Assembly (NCBI GenBank): GCA_012861695.1
Contig: JAAOOA010000445.1
Location: forward strand, 1-64,000
DNA from: Trematomus loennbergii
Lineage: Eukaryota; Chordata; Actinopteri; Perciformes; Nototheniidae
Length of the DNA stretch: 64,000 bases
Direction: 5' to 3'
Of this stretch, positions 1 through 12,704 are shown in pieces (within the stretch, counting starts at the first letter, position 1; the number at the start of each line of letters is the position of its first letter). A model generated the notes under the pieces. The model ran no database searches, was not told the origin of the DNA, and saw nothing but the letters and a program-made list of their open reading frames with translations. Both the position numbers and the translations under genes were made by a program.

Positions 1-171
1 AGCGAGAGCCGAATGTCCCTAAAAAGAAGTCAGAGTTCGAAATATATCTAAAGTAATGTATGCACTGCCATTTCCCCACATAAACATAACAGTCTGCAAT
101 GAAACGTCCTTCTCCTGTGCGCTCCACTTCCTACTTGGCGCACCGGTAACTTTCTCCTGCGAACGAGTTAC
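1..171. repeat. Duplicated upstream flank of zinc-finger block (copy A)
   Basis: This stretch matches 32440-32600 in direct orientation with few differences. Both lie upstream of a zinc-finger cassette, so they are probably the 5' edge of the same segmental duplication. In copy B the zinc fingers start about 330 bp further on. In copy A later insertions have pushed them 2.6 kb away. No coding potential is visible. Confidence 0.75.
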
Positions 172-540
172 TGGGCGTTTCTGAATCTCGAGTACGCTTG
201 CTTGGTAGCACATGACTTGCGAGCGTCTTGCTTCAGAAGCGAGGCAAGAATACTTCCTGGCATTCGGAAACAAAGAGTGGAACAGGTGAGCACGTGTGCA
301 GGTGTGCATCACATGAGAAGCCCCGCCTTACATTTTTCCGCCACAGATTTGGGGAAATTGGTCCGTGCGCAAAGCATTGTGGGGATTTTAAGACCACGGA
401 GTCTACACATGTGCAGCCTCGATATTCTCCAAACGGAGTACGCCGGGCTCGGTAGATTTCCAAGTATGCTGGAGATTGGAACAGTACTTCGGCGGCACTC
501 GATGACGTAGTATGCTTGAAATAGTGGCTCTGAAGCAGCT
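172..540 (-). mobile_element. Remnant of a Harbinger/ISL2EU-like short DNA element
   Basis: The reverse complement matches the two halves of a related element at about 23150-23213 and 27203-27400. Shared blocks include AGCCACTATTTCAAG and GTGGTCTTAAA, and the outer end reads GGGCGTTTCTGAAT here against GGGTGTTTCTCAAT there. The match spans the point where a 4-kb Harbinger element inserted at 23214, so this copy is the uninterrupted version. The superfamily is inferred from general resemblance of the end sequence and is not proven. Confidence 0.5.
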
Positions 541-565
541 TTACTCGCGTTTTACAGCCGTTACA

Positions 566-926
566 CTTTCTCACATACACATAAATACAGCAGTTACACT
601 TCTCTCACACACATAAATACAGCAGTTACACTTTCTCACACACACATAAATACAGCAGTTACACTTTCTCACACACACATAAATACAGCAGTTACACTTT
701 CTCACACACACATAAATACAGCAGTTACACTTTCTCACACACACATAAATACAGCAGTTACACTTTCTCACACACACATAAATACAGCAGTTACACTTTC
801 TCACACACATAAATACAGCAGTTTCACTTTCTCACACACACATAAATACAGCAGTTACACTTTCTCACACACACATAAATACAGCAGTTACACTTTCTCA
901 CACACACACATAAATACAGCACAGTG
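566..926. repeat. Minisatellite, ~33-bp unit, about 11 copies
   Basis: The unit reads roughly ACACACATAAATACAGCAG followed by TTACACTTTCTC, and it varies mainly in the length of the CA run. On the minus strand it gives an open frame of repeated RKCNCCIYVCV. That frame follows from the lack of stops in the unit and is not a gene. Confidence 0.9.
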
Positions 927-1303
927 TCTCAACCCGACCTATTTTCTGCAAACTTGCAAACTCTTTGAAATAGCTGAATCAATAAATTGGCATAGTTTAA
1001 ATAAGTTAAAATAAGTCAAGTTAGTCGTCAGTTTGTTTAGCATTTGGCCGTGTAATATACCGGATAATGTGCAGCGAGCCGGTCATTATTGGAAAAAGAA
1101 ACCCCGACAGTATGATCAGAGGGACGGACGCGAGGCGGAGGGATCTTGATCGGGTGGTTTACGTTTGAGATGTTCCTGCATCACTGTGGTCGGAGGCCTC
1201 GTTCATTGTTATGAGAGCCGCTCATTGGCGCATGAAGTCAAAATGGCCTGACATTCTCAAGAGCAAAACGTCACAAATTACCCATCATGCCTTGCTGTCG
1301 AGA
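927..1303. other. Non-coding interval
   Basis: AT-rich sequence up to about 1060, then mixed sequence up to the hAT target site at 1304. I see no gene, repeat unit or RNA here. Confidence 0.5.
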
Positions 1304-1311
1304 GCATAGAG

Positions 1312-1950
1312 CAGGGGTATTCAACAAAAATTCTCATACACATGCAGGTGCTCATTGGTTAGCCTCGGTTAGCCTCGGTTAGCCTGCCCTGGAGCGATAT
1401 TTAGTTTTAATTTTGATCCTGGTGGACTGATCATATTGGGCTCTGAGACTGCTTATTTTTTGTGACCTCCGTTCTGACTTGAGAGGGAATGTTTGGTCAA
1501 ACACTTTGTGTTTTGTCTCATAGTGGCGTTTTGGCACTTTTAATGAGCGCCACGGTCTCTGAACAAATGAGACACACTGGTTCTGTGCTCCCAGTGGGCA
1601 GGATGAACATGAATGAGTCCGTCCACTCCGATTACAAGCTCTGTTCTCACTGTCCACTTTCCTCTTCTTGGAGAGCGCCATGTGTAATTATGTGTCTCTC
1701 CCTGTCTGCCGCTAACACGCCTGTTCACTCTCCTCTCCGTCTTCTATCTGCCGCGCTCTCATCTCTTCTTCTGTGTTTCTCTCCCTGTATCGCTCACTCG
1801 TCTCTTTCGCCCCCTGTCGGCGGCGGTTAAAATAGAATCGCCCCGTCAAAATTGAGATCCCCTATTAATGTATTGATTATAGGTCCGGGTCCGTATAGGT
1901 CGGCGTCTGGGTCCGGATCCGGACCGCGGTCCGCCTGTTGCCGACCCCTG
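1312..1950. mobile_element. hAT-type non-autonomous DNA transposon (639 bp)
   Basis: The ends are CAGGGGTATTC and GCCGACCCCTG, sharing the inverted CAGGGGT tip typical of Charlie/Tip100-like hAT elements. A perfect 8-bp target duplication, GCATAGAG, flanks it at 1304-1311 and 1951-1958, which is the hAT signature length. The interior has short overlapping reading frames but no recognisable transposase. A triplicated CGGTTAGCCT lies near the left end at about 1363-1386. Confidence 0.8.
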
Positions 1951-1958
1951 GCATAGAG

Positions 1959-2267
1959 CATGCCAGTTGAGTTTTCCATTAAGCCCCGCCTCCAATCTCC
2001 CTCACTCAGCTCAGTAGAATGAAAGGAGAGAGAAAATACATCTGGATTCAGCTTTTAGCGCATTTTACAACTTTTAAAACCTAATGATTCAAATAAGGGC
2101 TATTTAGTTTTTTACTGGGTAGTTTATTTAGTTAAAATATTTACAGACATCTCATTCCCAATAAAGAACGTTGCTGTGTTTACTTTGGTTAGAATGTTGC
2201 TGTATTACTGCATCAAATATAATACAAATATATTAAACACAGTTATATTAGTAAAATAAGTATTTTG
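1959..2267. other. Flank of zinc-finger block, partly duplicated
   Basis: From about 2185 this matches 32755-32835 upstream of zinc-finger copy B, including GAATGTTGCTGTATTACTG. No gene is visible. It is probably intron or upstream sequence of the zinc-finger unit. Confidence 0.5.
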
Positions 2268-2271
2268 TTAA

Positions 2272-2650
2272 AGGTGGGGTAGGTAAGTTTGAGAAACCGG
2301 CTCGAGATACACTTTTTGTTATATTCCAAGGAATGCTCTTAACATCCCGATAGCAATGAATATCTGAAGTGCTTTGACAAAAAATCCATAAAAAAATGTC
2401 ATCTGTGGAAGCTGTAGTACTGTAAAAAGTACGACCAATCATCTGAGCCGGCCGGCTAAAATGATGGATGGCCTACCTGCCTGTCAGCCTTCCATCTGTG
2501 CACAAACTTATCTCGTGCCCTCATTGGTCATGTGCGCGTTCGTGTGTGTTGGAGGAGGGGCTCTGTAAGGAAGAGGCAGATTTTCTCCGGTTGTGTATTT
2601 TCAAATTCTAGCGATCTCGAGCCGGTTTCTCAAACTTACCTACCCTACCT
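2272..2650. mobile_element. TTAA-target MITE, family 1, copy 1 (379 bp)
   Basis: Long inverted ends (AGGTGGGGTAGGTAAGTTTG and its complement, nearly 38 bp in all) are flanked by TTAA at 2268-2271 and 2651-2654. The paralogous position in copy B (about 32836) reads ATTTTGTTAACTCAAGG with a single TTAA, so it is an empty site and TTAA was duplicated on insertion. TTAA targets are known for piggyBac and Kolobok elements. There is no coding sequence. A second copy lies at 57670-58050. Confidence 0.85.
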
Positions 2651-2752
2651 TTAACTCAAGGTTTATATTAAGCAAGTTTTTATTGTGTTAACTCTATATG
2701 TATTTATGCTTTTTAGATTTACTTTCTCTCATTCTCTGTCCGTCTGTTTTAG

Positions 2753-3671
<919 letters not shown>

Positions 3672-3752
3672 TTTTGAACAACTATGAGAGCCAAGCTAGC
3701 TGTTTCCTCCTCCTGATGTCCTGAGAGCTGTAGTTATATTTTAAGAGTCTTT

Positions 3753-3787
3753 CTGAATTGAAGTCTGACTAACAGACTTCAATTCAG
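3753..3787. other. Perfect 15-bp inverted repeat (hairpin) in zinc-finger tail
   Basis: CTGAATTGAAGTCTG, a 5-base loop ACTAA, then CAGACTTCAATTCAG. The hairpin recurs in copy C at 58459-58489 with a 13-bp stem, and only its right half survives in copy B near 34920. In a transcript it would form a strong stem-loop just downstream of the zinc-finger stop. Confidence 0.85.
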
Positions 3788-4860
3788 AGTCAGTCTTGTT
3801 TGATGTCCCAGGACAAGCCCTGAGGTCCTCCTCAGCTTTTTAAATATCCCTAAAATCCCCCTAAATAAAATGGGTGAGGCTTTTCTCCACTACGCTCCCA
3901 AACTGTGGAACACCAGGAAATATCAGAGAGGCTCAGTGGACATTTTTAAATGCCAGCTAAAGACACATCTCTTTAGATTAGCTTTTTATTAGCAACCCCC
4001 CACTTTAAATGGTTGTTTAGTCTTTATTATTTACCTACTTTTATATTGTTTTATTTATGATATAGGAAGGGTTTTATCTCATGTTAGTTATTTAACAGTT
4101 TCTTGGTTTCTTTATATTTTTATTAGAATTATGATGTTTTTATTACTATTAATTTAATTTTGTATTTCTGTTGTACCTATATGTTCACTTTATTTTATAG
4201 GGTTTTATATTGTTGAATCTATTCACCTGTCTTGTGTCTTATCTTTCCGAGATAAATTATATATTTTTTTACTGTATTTCATTTGTTATTGTCATACCTT
4301 TTACCTCCTTGTGTATCTTAACCTGTTAAATGTTATATTTTGCTGCATGTATCTGTAAAGGTCTTAACGTCTGAGGGGACTTTCTTGTTGTTTATTTTAA
4401 CTTGTGATGTGTCGCCATTTTGTAAAGGACTTTGAGCTGCACGTGCTGTATGAAAAGTGCTTTATAAATATTACAACAGTTTTTTATGTTCTAACCAGCG
4501 TTCACACTATGCCAACACAAGGCCACAGAGATGCTGTTTCTCCAATTTTGATGTTTGTAATGGTTCTGAACTATGAAGAAATGTTTTACTATGCTGTGTT
4601 TCAACCATGGTTTTATAATAGCCTTGCTATTCCTTTTTTTAAATATTATATCTCAACTGCTAGCCTCGTTAAGCTGCATTGAAGGAATTTAGTTTCACTG
4701 TTCATTAATCTGCCGAGTTGTTTCTCCAATAATCTGTTTGGTTAATAAAATGTTGTGACTTTAAACTTCTATTGGGATGTTTTTGATAGTTCCTGTTGAG
4801 TTAGCAGTCTGTTCTGGGTTGCAGTCGAATTGCCCAAAAATCAGCTCCTATCGTCTTTGT
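3788..4860 (+). mobile_element. L2-like LINE 3' remnant forming the zinc-finger 3' tail (copy A)
   Basis: At about 3885-3992 the + strand reads HYAPKLWNT, then FKCQLKTHLFRLAFY and a stop, which is the C-terminal end typical of L2-clade ORF2 proteins. The AT-rich tail ends near 4416-4470 with the L2-type 3' sequence GTAAAGGACTTTGAGCTGC and CTTTATAAATA. The block is shared with copy B (34960-36072) and in part with copy C (57220-58499), so the LINE fragment was present before the duplications and may now serve as 3' UTR. Confidence 0.65.
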
Positions 4861-5221
4861 TGGGAACAATGTTTTAGTTTGTAATAAAAGGCATAGAACA
4901 CATCCAGTAAAAGATAGGATAAAACACCAATGAGAAACAGCTACAAACTCACCTCCTCCTCCGATGCCCCAAAAGCCTGTCGGAAAAGGTGAGTCTTTAG
5001 TTGCCCCTTAACAACCTCCACAGAGACAGAGGCTCTCAGTTTCTGGGGGAGTTCATTCCATAGGGGCCACCGCCTCAAAGGCACGGTCCTCCTTAGTCTT
5101 TAGCCTGGTTCGGGGACCCTTAAGAGGCCTTGCTCGGAGGACCTCAGGGCCCAGGTTTTCCTGTGAGGGTGGATAAGGTCGTTAATGTAGGCGGGGGCTT
5201 GGCCATGGACAGCTCTATATG

Positions 5222-5602
5222 CAGGGGTGCACACAACTTTCTCAGTGAGGTACTCGGATGAGTACCTGGAGTCAGTGTTTGGTACTCCAACTTCTGGCGA
5301 TTGTCAACGGGGGGGTGGTAGTGGAGTACAGCGCTTCGCGAATGTCAACGGGGGGGTGGTAGTGGAGTACAGAGCTTCGTGACCGCGGAGCGTGTGAACG
5401 TTGTGATCAGCAGGGCTGCACAGACCGACGTTAACAGCAGCCCTGTCTGTGCACAGCACACGGAGACCGGTGATCTAACCGCCTTCTGGAAAAGCTTCAC
5501 AAGTACGTCGGTACGCAAATGCGCTTTGTGACACAAGTGACGGTACGCATTTCAGATTGTTGCCGCGCATGCGTACCTGCGTACCAGTTATGTGCACCCC
5601 TG
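5222..5602. mobile_element. hAT MITE (381 bp) inside L2 copy 1
   Basis: The inverted ends are CAGGGGTGCACA and TGTGCACCCCTG, with a perfect 8-bp target duplication TCTATATG at 5214-5221 and 5603-5610. The paralogous L2 copy has a single TCTATATG at 36851-36858, so the empty site is preserved. The interior holds a direct duplication of about 35 bp (GGTGGTAGTGGAGTACAG). There is no transposase. Confidence 0.9.
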
Positions 5603-5999
5603 TCTATATGTGTAAACCAATATATTGGGTTCTGAAGATGGACAGGGAGCCAGTGCAGGGCAGAAAGGATCGGAGTGATGTGGCATGTTTTTTTTGGACC
5701 GAGTGAGTAACCTGGCTGCAGCATTTTGGACCTGTTGTAGCCGGTTTATTGATGTTTTGTTGAGGCAGGAGAACAGAGCATTACAGTAATCAAGCCGGGA
5801 TGAAATAAAGGCATGGATAGCCATCTCCAGTTCTGCATTGGATGGAAACCCCCTGAGCTTGGCAATGTTCCTGAGGTGGAACAAACAGGTACGGGTCAGG
5901 AGTTTGATGTGTTTGTCTAGTAGCATAGACTGATCAAAGGTTACACCAAGGTTTTTTATGTTTGCCCTAACGTTACCACTAAATGAACCCAGGTGGCTT

Positions 6000-8193
6000 C
6001 CCAGCTAGCGGGGAACGTTCTCACAACTTTGGCGAATGTTACCTACAGGTTCTAATAAGGTTTTAAAGAAACGTTTTAATCTGATGTTCAAAGAACCTTT
6101 TTAGGATGTTTATTTTTTCAAATAATGTTCCTATAAGGTTTAAGGTTAACTAAGACATAACGTTTTAACTGCAACATTCAGAGGATGTTATGAGGATGTT
6201 ATTGAGGCCTGAGATGACAGAAAGTGTTTTATAAAACATTCCTTTAATGTGATATGTTAACAAAGGTGGAACGTTTTGCCTGCAACATTCTAAGGATGTG
6301 TTTTGGACGTTGTTGGGGTAACGCATTAAAGATGTTCTTTATAAAACGTTCCCTCAATGTTACATGATAACCAAAGAAGAACATTTTGAAAGCAATATTT
6401 GGATAATGTTTTCAGGAGGTTATTCTTTTTTTATAAAATGTTCCTGTGATGCGAAATATTAACACGGTCATGGTCAACGTCAGATTTATTTGTAGTGCGC
6501 TTTAAAAAACAAACTTGTTGCATTTGTTTGAAAAGGATGTTTAAAAAACCACATTTTCCTTTAAAAAAAAAAAAAGCATGTAATTCATGATATTGCATGT
6601 TTGCGTAGGCATGTCTGAGTTCCCAGCTAGACATTGGTGGTTCTAAAAACATTCTGAGAATGTTACCATTCATTGTACTAGGAATGGTTTCATCGAGACG
6701 TTTTATTTTGGTTCCTAGAATGTACTTCTGAAAGGTAGGATAACGTTCTCTAAAAACATTCTTAAAATGTTTGGTGATAACATTGTTCGAACATTATACC
6801 CCAAGTGTTTTTGTTTTTAATGCATATCTCTATTGTCATATGGATCGAATAACACTTAGAAAACCAAAGACAGACATAGAGAAGAACGGACCGACTATCA
6901 CTGCCCGTCCCTGAAACCCCTGTTAGTGTTTGTATGTGTTTGTTTCTACTGTGTATGTCTCTCTCTCCCCCCCCCCCCCCCCCCGACCCCCCTGCCTGCT
7001 GGTCTCTACAACCGGCTGGGAGCAATCTCCAATCAACCACACCTGCAACCTGCTCATCAGCCACACTATGAAAGCCTGCAGCCTGCACTCATTCCCTGCC
7101 GGATTGTTGCCGTGAACGGTTTGTTGCGTGCCGCTCTAGCTTTTTACCAGCATATTCTTTGACAACTTTGCCTGCTTTTGCCTCACACTCATTGTTGTGT
7201 CTCTCCCAGGAGGAATCCAAGGCCTTCCCTACTCCCAAGGCCAGCCAGGCCTCTCCACCCTGGAACAACTGTTTCCCACTGCCGCCATAACCAACCCAGC
7301 TCCCCTTTTCTAATAAACAAATGTTACTTTCACCAGCTGATTCCGATTCATCCTTTTACATGTGTTAATAGTCAAATTCCAATAGTTAAAGTGGACCTAT
7401 CATGCTATATTATAATAATATAGTGTATGACCATACCTATATAGGCCTGGCATATGCACTACAGCGTCTCCAGCGCTTTCGAACGGCAATGGCCGTGGCT
7501 GTCTCCTCCTGATTGGTGGAGTTGGCGCAATAGCCGTAGCGCCACCGTCCTGACGTCAGGACAGTGTTCAAATCTGGATCAGTTTTTATCAGATCCGTTG
7601 CAGCCCCTTTTTTAGAGATTTGGGTATGGAGGAAAATAGAGAGGGTTGTGTTTTCTGACACTTGGTGAGTTCCCTGGAACACCGGGGACACATATTCATG
7701 TATAAAAGACGTACAAAAGTGCATTTTGCATGATAGGTCCCCTTTAAGTAAACTCAAAATCATCCTAATGACCACAGTGGTCAGTCCACGTACCCAGGAA
7801 TTTTGAGTTGAACAATTACAGGAATATTATGTCTTTATGTTCTAATAATGTAAAAATATGTTAGTAAATTGTTACCACAGAACATTTGCATAATGTTTTA
7901 AACATAAAGCATGTTATCCTTCTCTAAAATAATAACATTCTGGCAACATAAAAAAATCTAACTTGCAGCTGAAAATGTTTTAAGAACAGTAGGGCATAAT
8001 GTTCTAACAATGTTATCAAAAACATTTTAAGAAGGTTATCACCAAACATTTTAAGAATGTTTTTAGAGAACGTTATCCTACCTTTCAGAAGAACGTTCTG
8101 GGAACCAAAGGAAAACTTCCCGCTGAAAACATTCCTAGAACAATGAATGTAACATTCTCAGAATGTTTTTAGAACCAAACATTTCTAGCTGGG
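6000..8193. mobile_element. Fold-back type element with long inverted repeats, nested
   Basis: It begins CCCAGCTAG and ends CTAGCTGGG, inserted at TT in L2 copy 1 (the paralog reads GGTGGCTTGCTAC uninterrupted at 37237-37249). 6622-6790 and 8010-8193 are near-perfect inverted repeats about 170 bp long, full of GTTCTAAAAACATTCT-like motifs. 6000-6621 starts with the same CCCAGCTAG and carries related AACGTT motifs, so it may be a second, older element. No transposase frame is present. A poly-C run lies at about 6966-6983, and a separate TTAA MITE is nested at 7390-7743. Confidence 0.7.
7390..7743. mobile_element. TTAA-target MITE, family 2 (354 bp)
   Basis: The inverted ends are AGTGGACCTATCATGC and GCATGATAGGTCCCCT, with TTAA at 7386-7389 and 7744-7747. 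It is nested inside the fold-back element, so it is younger than that element. Another left end of similar type (TTAA then AGGTCCCATGTCATGC) occurs at 56371. Confidence 0.8.
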
Positions 8194-8561
8194 TTGCTAC
8201 CTTAGAGGCGATGTTATCAGCCACTGAGATCAAGACTTTCGTTTTTGATGCATTGAGCTGTGGGAAGTTGCTTGACATCCACTCCTCAATTGCAGACAGA
8301 CATGTAATCAGGGTGTTTAAATTCTCAGTTTTGACGGGTTTGTAAGAGAAATATATCTGGATATCATCTGTGTAACAGTGATACGAGACAGTCTTGAATT
8401 GGCTAATTAAGCCAATGCGCCTCGTGGGAGCATGTAAAGGGCAAAAAGAAGGGGGGCTAAAACAGAACCCTGGGGCAGGCCGCAGATAGGGGAGTGCTGT
8501 GTGATGAGAACGGGCCCACCGCCACGGAGAAACTTCTCCCACTGAGGTACGAGGCAAACCA

Positions 8562-9301
8562 CTGGAGAAAAATAAAAATTATGAAATAAAAATTCTAATA
8601 AGACAATAATAATAATAATAATACAATAAATAAAATAAAATAACAATATATAATTCAATCAATAATAATTCAATTATTAGAGGATGTTCCCTGAAAGATT
8701 GTAAAATGTCAATGAAGATGTCAGACTTAGTATATTTGTTAATAATTACATACAATACATGGAATTTGTGTGTGTCTGTGTTCCAAGTGAATCTGCGGCC
8801 CCCTGGTGGCCAGTTCATAAATGATGTGGCCCCCACCACCATCCAAGTTGCCCATCCCTGCACTAGATATACACAGTAGCCTATGAGCAGTATGAACAGT
8901 ATTAACAGTGTGTATGAATATGCAAAAAAGATATATAAAGTATGAAAAAGTGAAGCAGTGCAAGTGTAGTATAAAATATATAGATATGAATTTCATGATG
9001 ATAAACATTGTGGAACAATGATAAAAATGTGACTGGAATATAAAATAATAAAATAAATATTATGAAATAAAAATTCTAATAAGACAATAATAATAACAAC
9101 GCACTAGCAAGACGTTGATCGCAATTGCGCAGGTCTGCGCAGGTCTCGCTTGTCTCAAACAAGCCTAATGTCCAAGCGTTTCCTGTTTACGGTCGTTTGA
9201 TTCTCTGTTTTGAGAATAATAAAATAAGATAATAAAATATAATAAAATAAAAATTATGAAATAAAAATTCTAATAAGACGATAATAATAATAACAATAAT
9301 A
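8562..9301. repeat. AT-rich interval with a repeated AATAAAAATTATGAAAT block
   Basis: The block AATAAAAATTATGAAAT followed by AAAAATTCTAATAAGAC occurs near 8570, 9055 and 9245, and a related piece lies near 52940. A hAT-like right end (GTTGCCCATCCCTGCA) lies at about 8848-8863 with no left end found. There is no coding sequence. Confidence 0.5.
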
Positions 9302-11876
9302 ATTAAAGCTGCAAGCAGCGTTGAGCGGGTCTTCGACGCTCCGCAGGCTGTTGTCCGCACGTCGAGGTGTGTGTGTAGGTGTCTCGAGGACTCGGCCATT
9401 GGCAAACGTGGGAAGTTTCAGGCCGATCGGACAACGTACATGGGAGTTACAGCAGTATCATAAATGGCGAGTGATCTGTCGCCATGGCAACGGCATTTGA
9501 TGACACCCCATAATAAGCCGAGATGTTGAGGGCTGCATCGTTATCAAACCTGTGAAGTTCTGGGCCGTTTGGAACATGTTAACTGGAGTTATGAGAAAAC
9601 CGTGTTTCACGGCGACCATTTTGTTACCATAGAAACGACATTTGACGAAATCTCAAAACTGACACATATATGTCTCGAGGGCTTGACCGTTAGCACACAT
9701 GTGAAATTTCAACACTTTTATACCATTTACACAGGACTTAAAGCAATATCGTGCTTAACGGCGAGGGATGCGTTGCCATGGCAACAGCTTTTGAGGAAAA
9801 CTCACTATTGTCATATTGAGGTGTTGAGGGCCGGACCATTAACTGTCATCTGCAGTCTCGTGATGTTGGACCATTTTCCATTGATTTAAGACAACATTGT
9901 GTTTTACGGCGAGGGATGCGTTGCCATGGAAACGGCATATGATGACATTCCAGAATTGGCGTAGAGCTGTTGAGGGCCGGACCATTAACTGTCATCTGAA
10001 GTCTGGTGCAGTTTGGAAACTTTTCCATTGACTTAAGACAACTTCGTGTTTTTTGGCGAGGGATGCGTTGCCATGGAAACGGCATATGATGACATCCCAT
10101 AATTGGCATAGAGCTGTTGAGGGCCAGACCATTAGCCATTATCTGAAGTCTGGTGCCATTTGGATGATTTTCATAGGAGTAACGGCAACTTCGTGTTTTT
10201 TGGCGAGGGATACGTTGCCATGGCAACAGCTTTTGAGGAAAACTCACTATTGTCATATTGAGGTGTTAAGGGCCGGACCATTAACTGTCATCTGAAGTCT
10301 GGTGCAGTTTGGACCATTTTCCATTGAGTTAAGACAACACCGTGTTTCATGGCGAGGGATCTGTCACCATGGCAACGGCATATGATGACATCCCATAATT
10401 GGCGTAGAGCTGTTGAGGGCGGGACCATTAGCCATCATCTGAAGTCTGGTGCCGTTTGGACCATTTTCATAGGAGTAACGGAAACATCGGTTTTTTTGGC
10501 GAGGGATGCGTTGCCATGGAAACGGCATACGGTGAGATCTCAGATTTCACGTAGAGCTGTTGAGGCATGGACCGGTGATATAAAAGTGAAGATTGGGGGA
10601 CGATGGGACTGTGCCCATTGGATTTACAGCGACACCGTGTTTAATGGCGAGGGATGCGTTGCCATGGAAACGGCATATGATGACATCCAATAATTGGCGT
10701 AGAGCTGTTGAGGGCCGGACCATTAACTGTCATCTGAAGTCTGGTGCAGTTTGGAACCTTTTCCATTGACTTAAGACAACATTGTGTTTTACGGCGAGGG
10801 ATGCGTTGCCATGGAAACGGCATATGATGACATCCCATAATTGGGGTAGAGCTGTTGAGGGCCGGACCATTAGCCATCATCTGATGTCTGGTGCAGTTTG
10901 GACCATTTTCATAGGAGTAACGGAAACATCCGTTTTTTTGGCGAGGGATGTGTTGCCATGGAAACGGCATATGGTGAGATCTCAGATTTCACGTAGAGCT
11001 GTTGAGGGCCAGACCATTAGCCATCATCTGAAGTCTGGTGCAGTTTGGAACCTTTTCCATTGACTTAAGACAACATTGTGATGTATGGCGAGGGATGCGT
11101 TGCCATGGCAACAGCTTTTGAGGAAAACTCACTTTTGTCATATTGAGGTGTTGAGGGCCGGACCATTAACTGTCCTCTGAAGTCTGGTGCAGTTTGGACC
11201 ATTTTCCATCGAGTTATGACAACACTGAGTTTCATGGCGAGGGATCTGTCGCAATGGTAACGGCATATGATGACATCCCATAATTGGCGTAGAGCTGTTC
11301 AGCGCCGGACCATTAACTGTCATCTGAAGTCTGGTGCATTTTGGACCATTTTCCTTTGAATTCAGACAACATTGTGTTTTACGGCGAGGGATGCGTTGCC
11401 ATGGAACGGCATATGATGACACCCCATAATTGACATAGTGCTGTTGAGGGCCGGACTAGTAGCCATGATCTGATGTCTGATGCAGTTTGGACCATTTTCC
11501 ATTGACTTAAGACAACATCGTGTTTTACGGCGAGTGATTCGTTGCCATGGAAACGGCATACGATGACATCTCAGATTTCACGTAGAGCTGTTGAGGCATG
11601 GACCGGTGATATAAAAGTGAAGATTGGGGGACGATGGGACTGTGCCAATTGGATTTACAGCGACACCGTGTTTAATGGCGAGGGATCTGTCGCAATGGTA
11701 ACGGCATATGATGACATCCCATAATTGGCTTAGAGCTGTTCAGCGCCGGACCATTAACTGTCATCTGAAGTCTGGTGCATTTTGGACCATTTTCCTTTGA
11801 ATTCACACAACATTGTGTTTTACGGCGAGGGATGCGTTGCCATGGAAACGGCATATGATGACACCCCATAATTGAC
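9302..11876. repeat. Tandem array of ~147-bp units (GCCATGG repeat), left part
   Basis: The array starts with AAGCTGCAAGCAGCG and continues as about 15 diverged units. In the first five units I checked, the spacing of the shared core is 146-149 bp. Each unit has GAGGGCCGGACCATTA, then GAAGTCTGGTGCAGTTTGGA, then GGCGAGGGATGCGTTGCCAT and GGAAACGGCATATGATGACA. The array resumes at 15863 after the Harbinger insertion. Minus-strand fragments of the same family occur at 51660-52310. Overlapping open frames on both strands are an effect of the repeat. I regard it as the body of a non-autonomous fish transposon of unknown class. Confidence 0.75.
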
Positions 11877-12202
11877 ATAAGGTGCGTTCACACCGGAGTA
11901 CTTTGGTGTACTTTTCCCACAATAGTTCATCAGAACTACGATATATTTGCGTTCACACCAAAAAGCCCCAGGAACTACTTTAGCTCAACTTAGTTCGCGA
12001 GACTCGCTTTTCAGTCCCCGCTACAGAGCAGGGTCTGTCGTGGGAGAAAGTAGTTCCTACGTCTGATTGGCTGTGCGGAATGCAAACCACGCCCGTTTGA
12101 CTCCGAATTTGTTGTTGTAAGCGGCCATTGTATTTCCTCGCTTCGCAGCACACACGAAGAGATTCCTTTTGTGAAAGCAGTTATTATAGCAACACCAAAT
12201 AA

Positions 12203-12316
12203 ATCAATTGGAGTGATGAGGATGTGTCTGCGCTTCTGGCGATTTACTCGAAGGACGCGAAGCGCCACATTCTGAAGCTTCTACTGCATGCAGTTTCAGT
12301 GGATCAGCAAAGTTAG
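12203..12316 (+). pseudogene. Myb/SANT-like domain start of Harbinger accessory protein (copy 1)
   Basis: The + frame reads INWSDEDVSALLAIYSKDAK and then RHILKLLLHAVSVDQQS before a stop at 12314. The pattern W-S-D-E-[VD]-x-A-L-L-x-I-Y is the first helix of the Myb/SANT-like DNA-binding protein encoded beside the transposase in PIF/Harbinger elements. A stop codon just upstream (TAA before INW) and the early stop leave only about 36 codons. The same piece is in copy 2 at 26879-26766 with D in place of E. Confidence 0.5.
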
Positions 12317-12704
12317 CAGACCTGGCAAAGTGATGTCGGGACGACTACGAAGGTAAAATAAAATACATGCACTGCACTGTTTTAATCTGCACAATACTGG
12401 TCTTAGATGTACTTTTATTTGCTCAGTAGATCGAGCTAGCCATGGTAGAACTTGCTAACGTTATGTCCAAGCTGGCTAATAACATCTAGCTAGCTAGCTA
12501 TTCTCATCCATGCCCGCTATGAACACGTTTTGACTTGTGAATAAGTGCAATGTTCTGTAATTTGCTTCACTAACTCATGGCACTAATCGTGTGTTTCAGG
12601 CGAGGTGTTTCTCTCAGGATTAGAAACTAGTTTTCCCCTCCGGGATAAATACGATAATATATCGTTAGCAATTAGCATGCTAGCCGGACATAATGCTACC
12701 TAGT

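Larger units (their letters stand above)
4861..8561 (-). mobile_element. L2-clade LINE copy 1, 3' half, interrupted
   Basis: Read on the minus strand, 8561-8194 encodes reverse-transcriptase palm sequence (GLPQGSVLAPLLF, then YTDDIQIYFS, where the usual A of YADD is T). 5926-5611 and neighbouring frames give the C-terminal part (HLRNIAKLRGF, SSRLDYCNALFS, LQQVQNAAARLLTR). The fragment is split by a hAT MITE at 5222-5602 and by a large fold-back insertion at 6000-8193. It is paralogous to the LINE at 36501-40450. Frameshifts and missing 5' sequence make it inactive. Confidence 0.85.

Noticed and set aside
571..810. Cys-rich repeated ORF (RKCNCCIYVCV)
   Set aside because: Translation of the 33-bp minisatellite on the minus strand, with no start context or flanking exon.
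9846..11878. Many 60-140-codon ORFs on both strands (MPFPWQRIPRRKTQ...)
   Set aside because: They arise from the 147-bp tandem units, occur in mirror-image pairs and have no splice or start logic.
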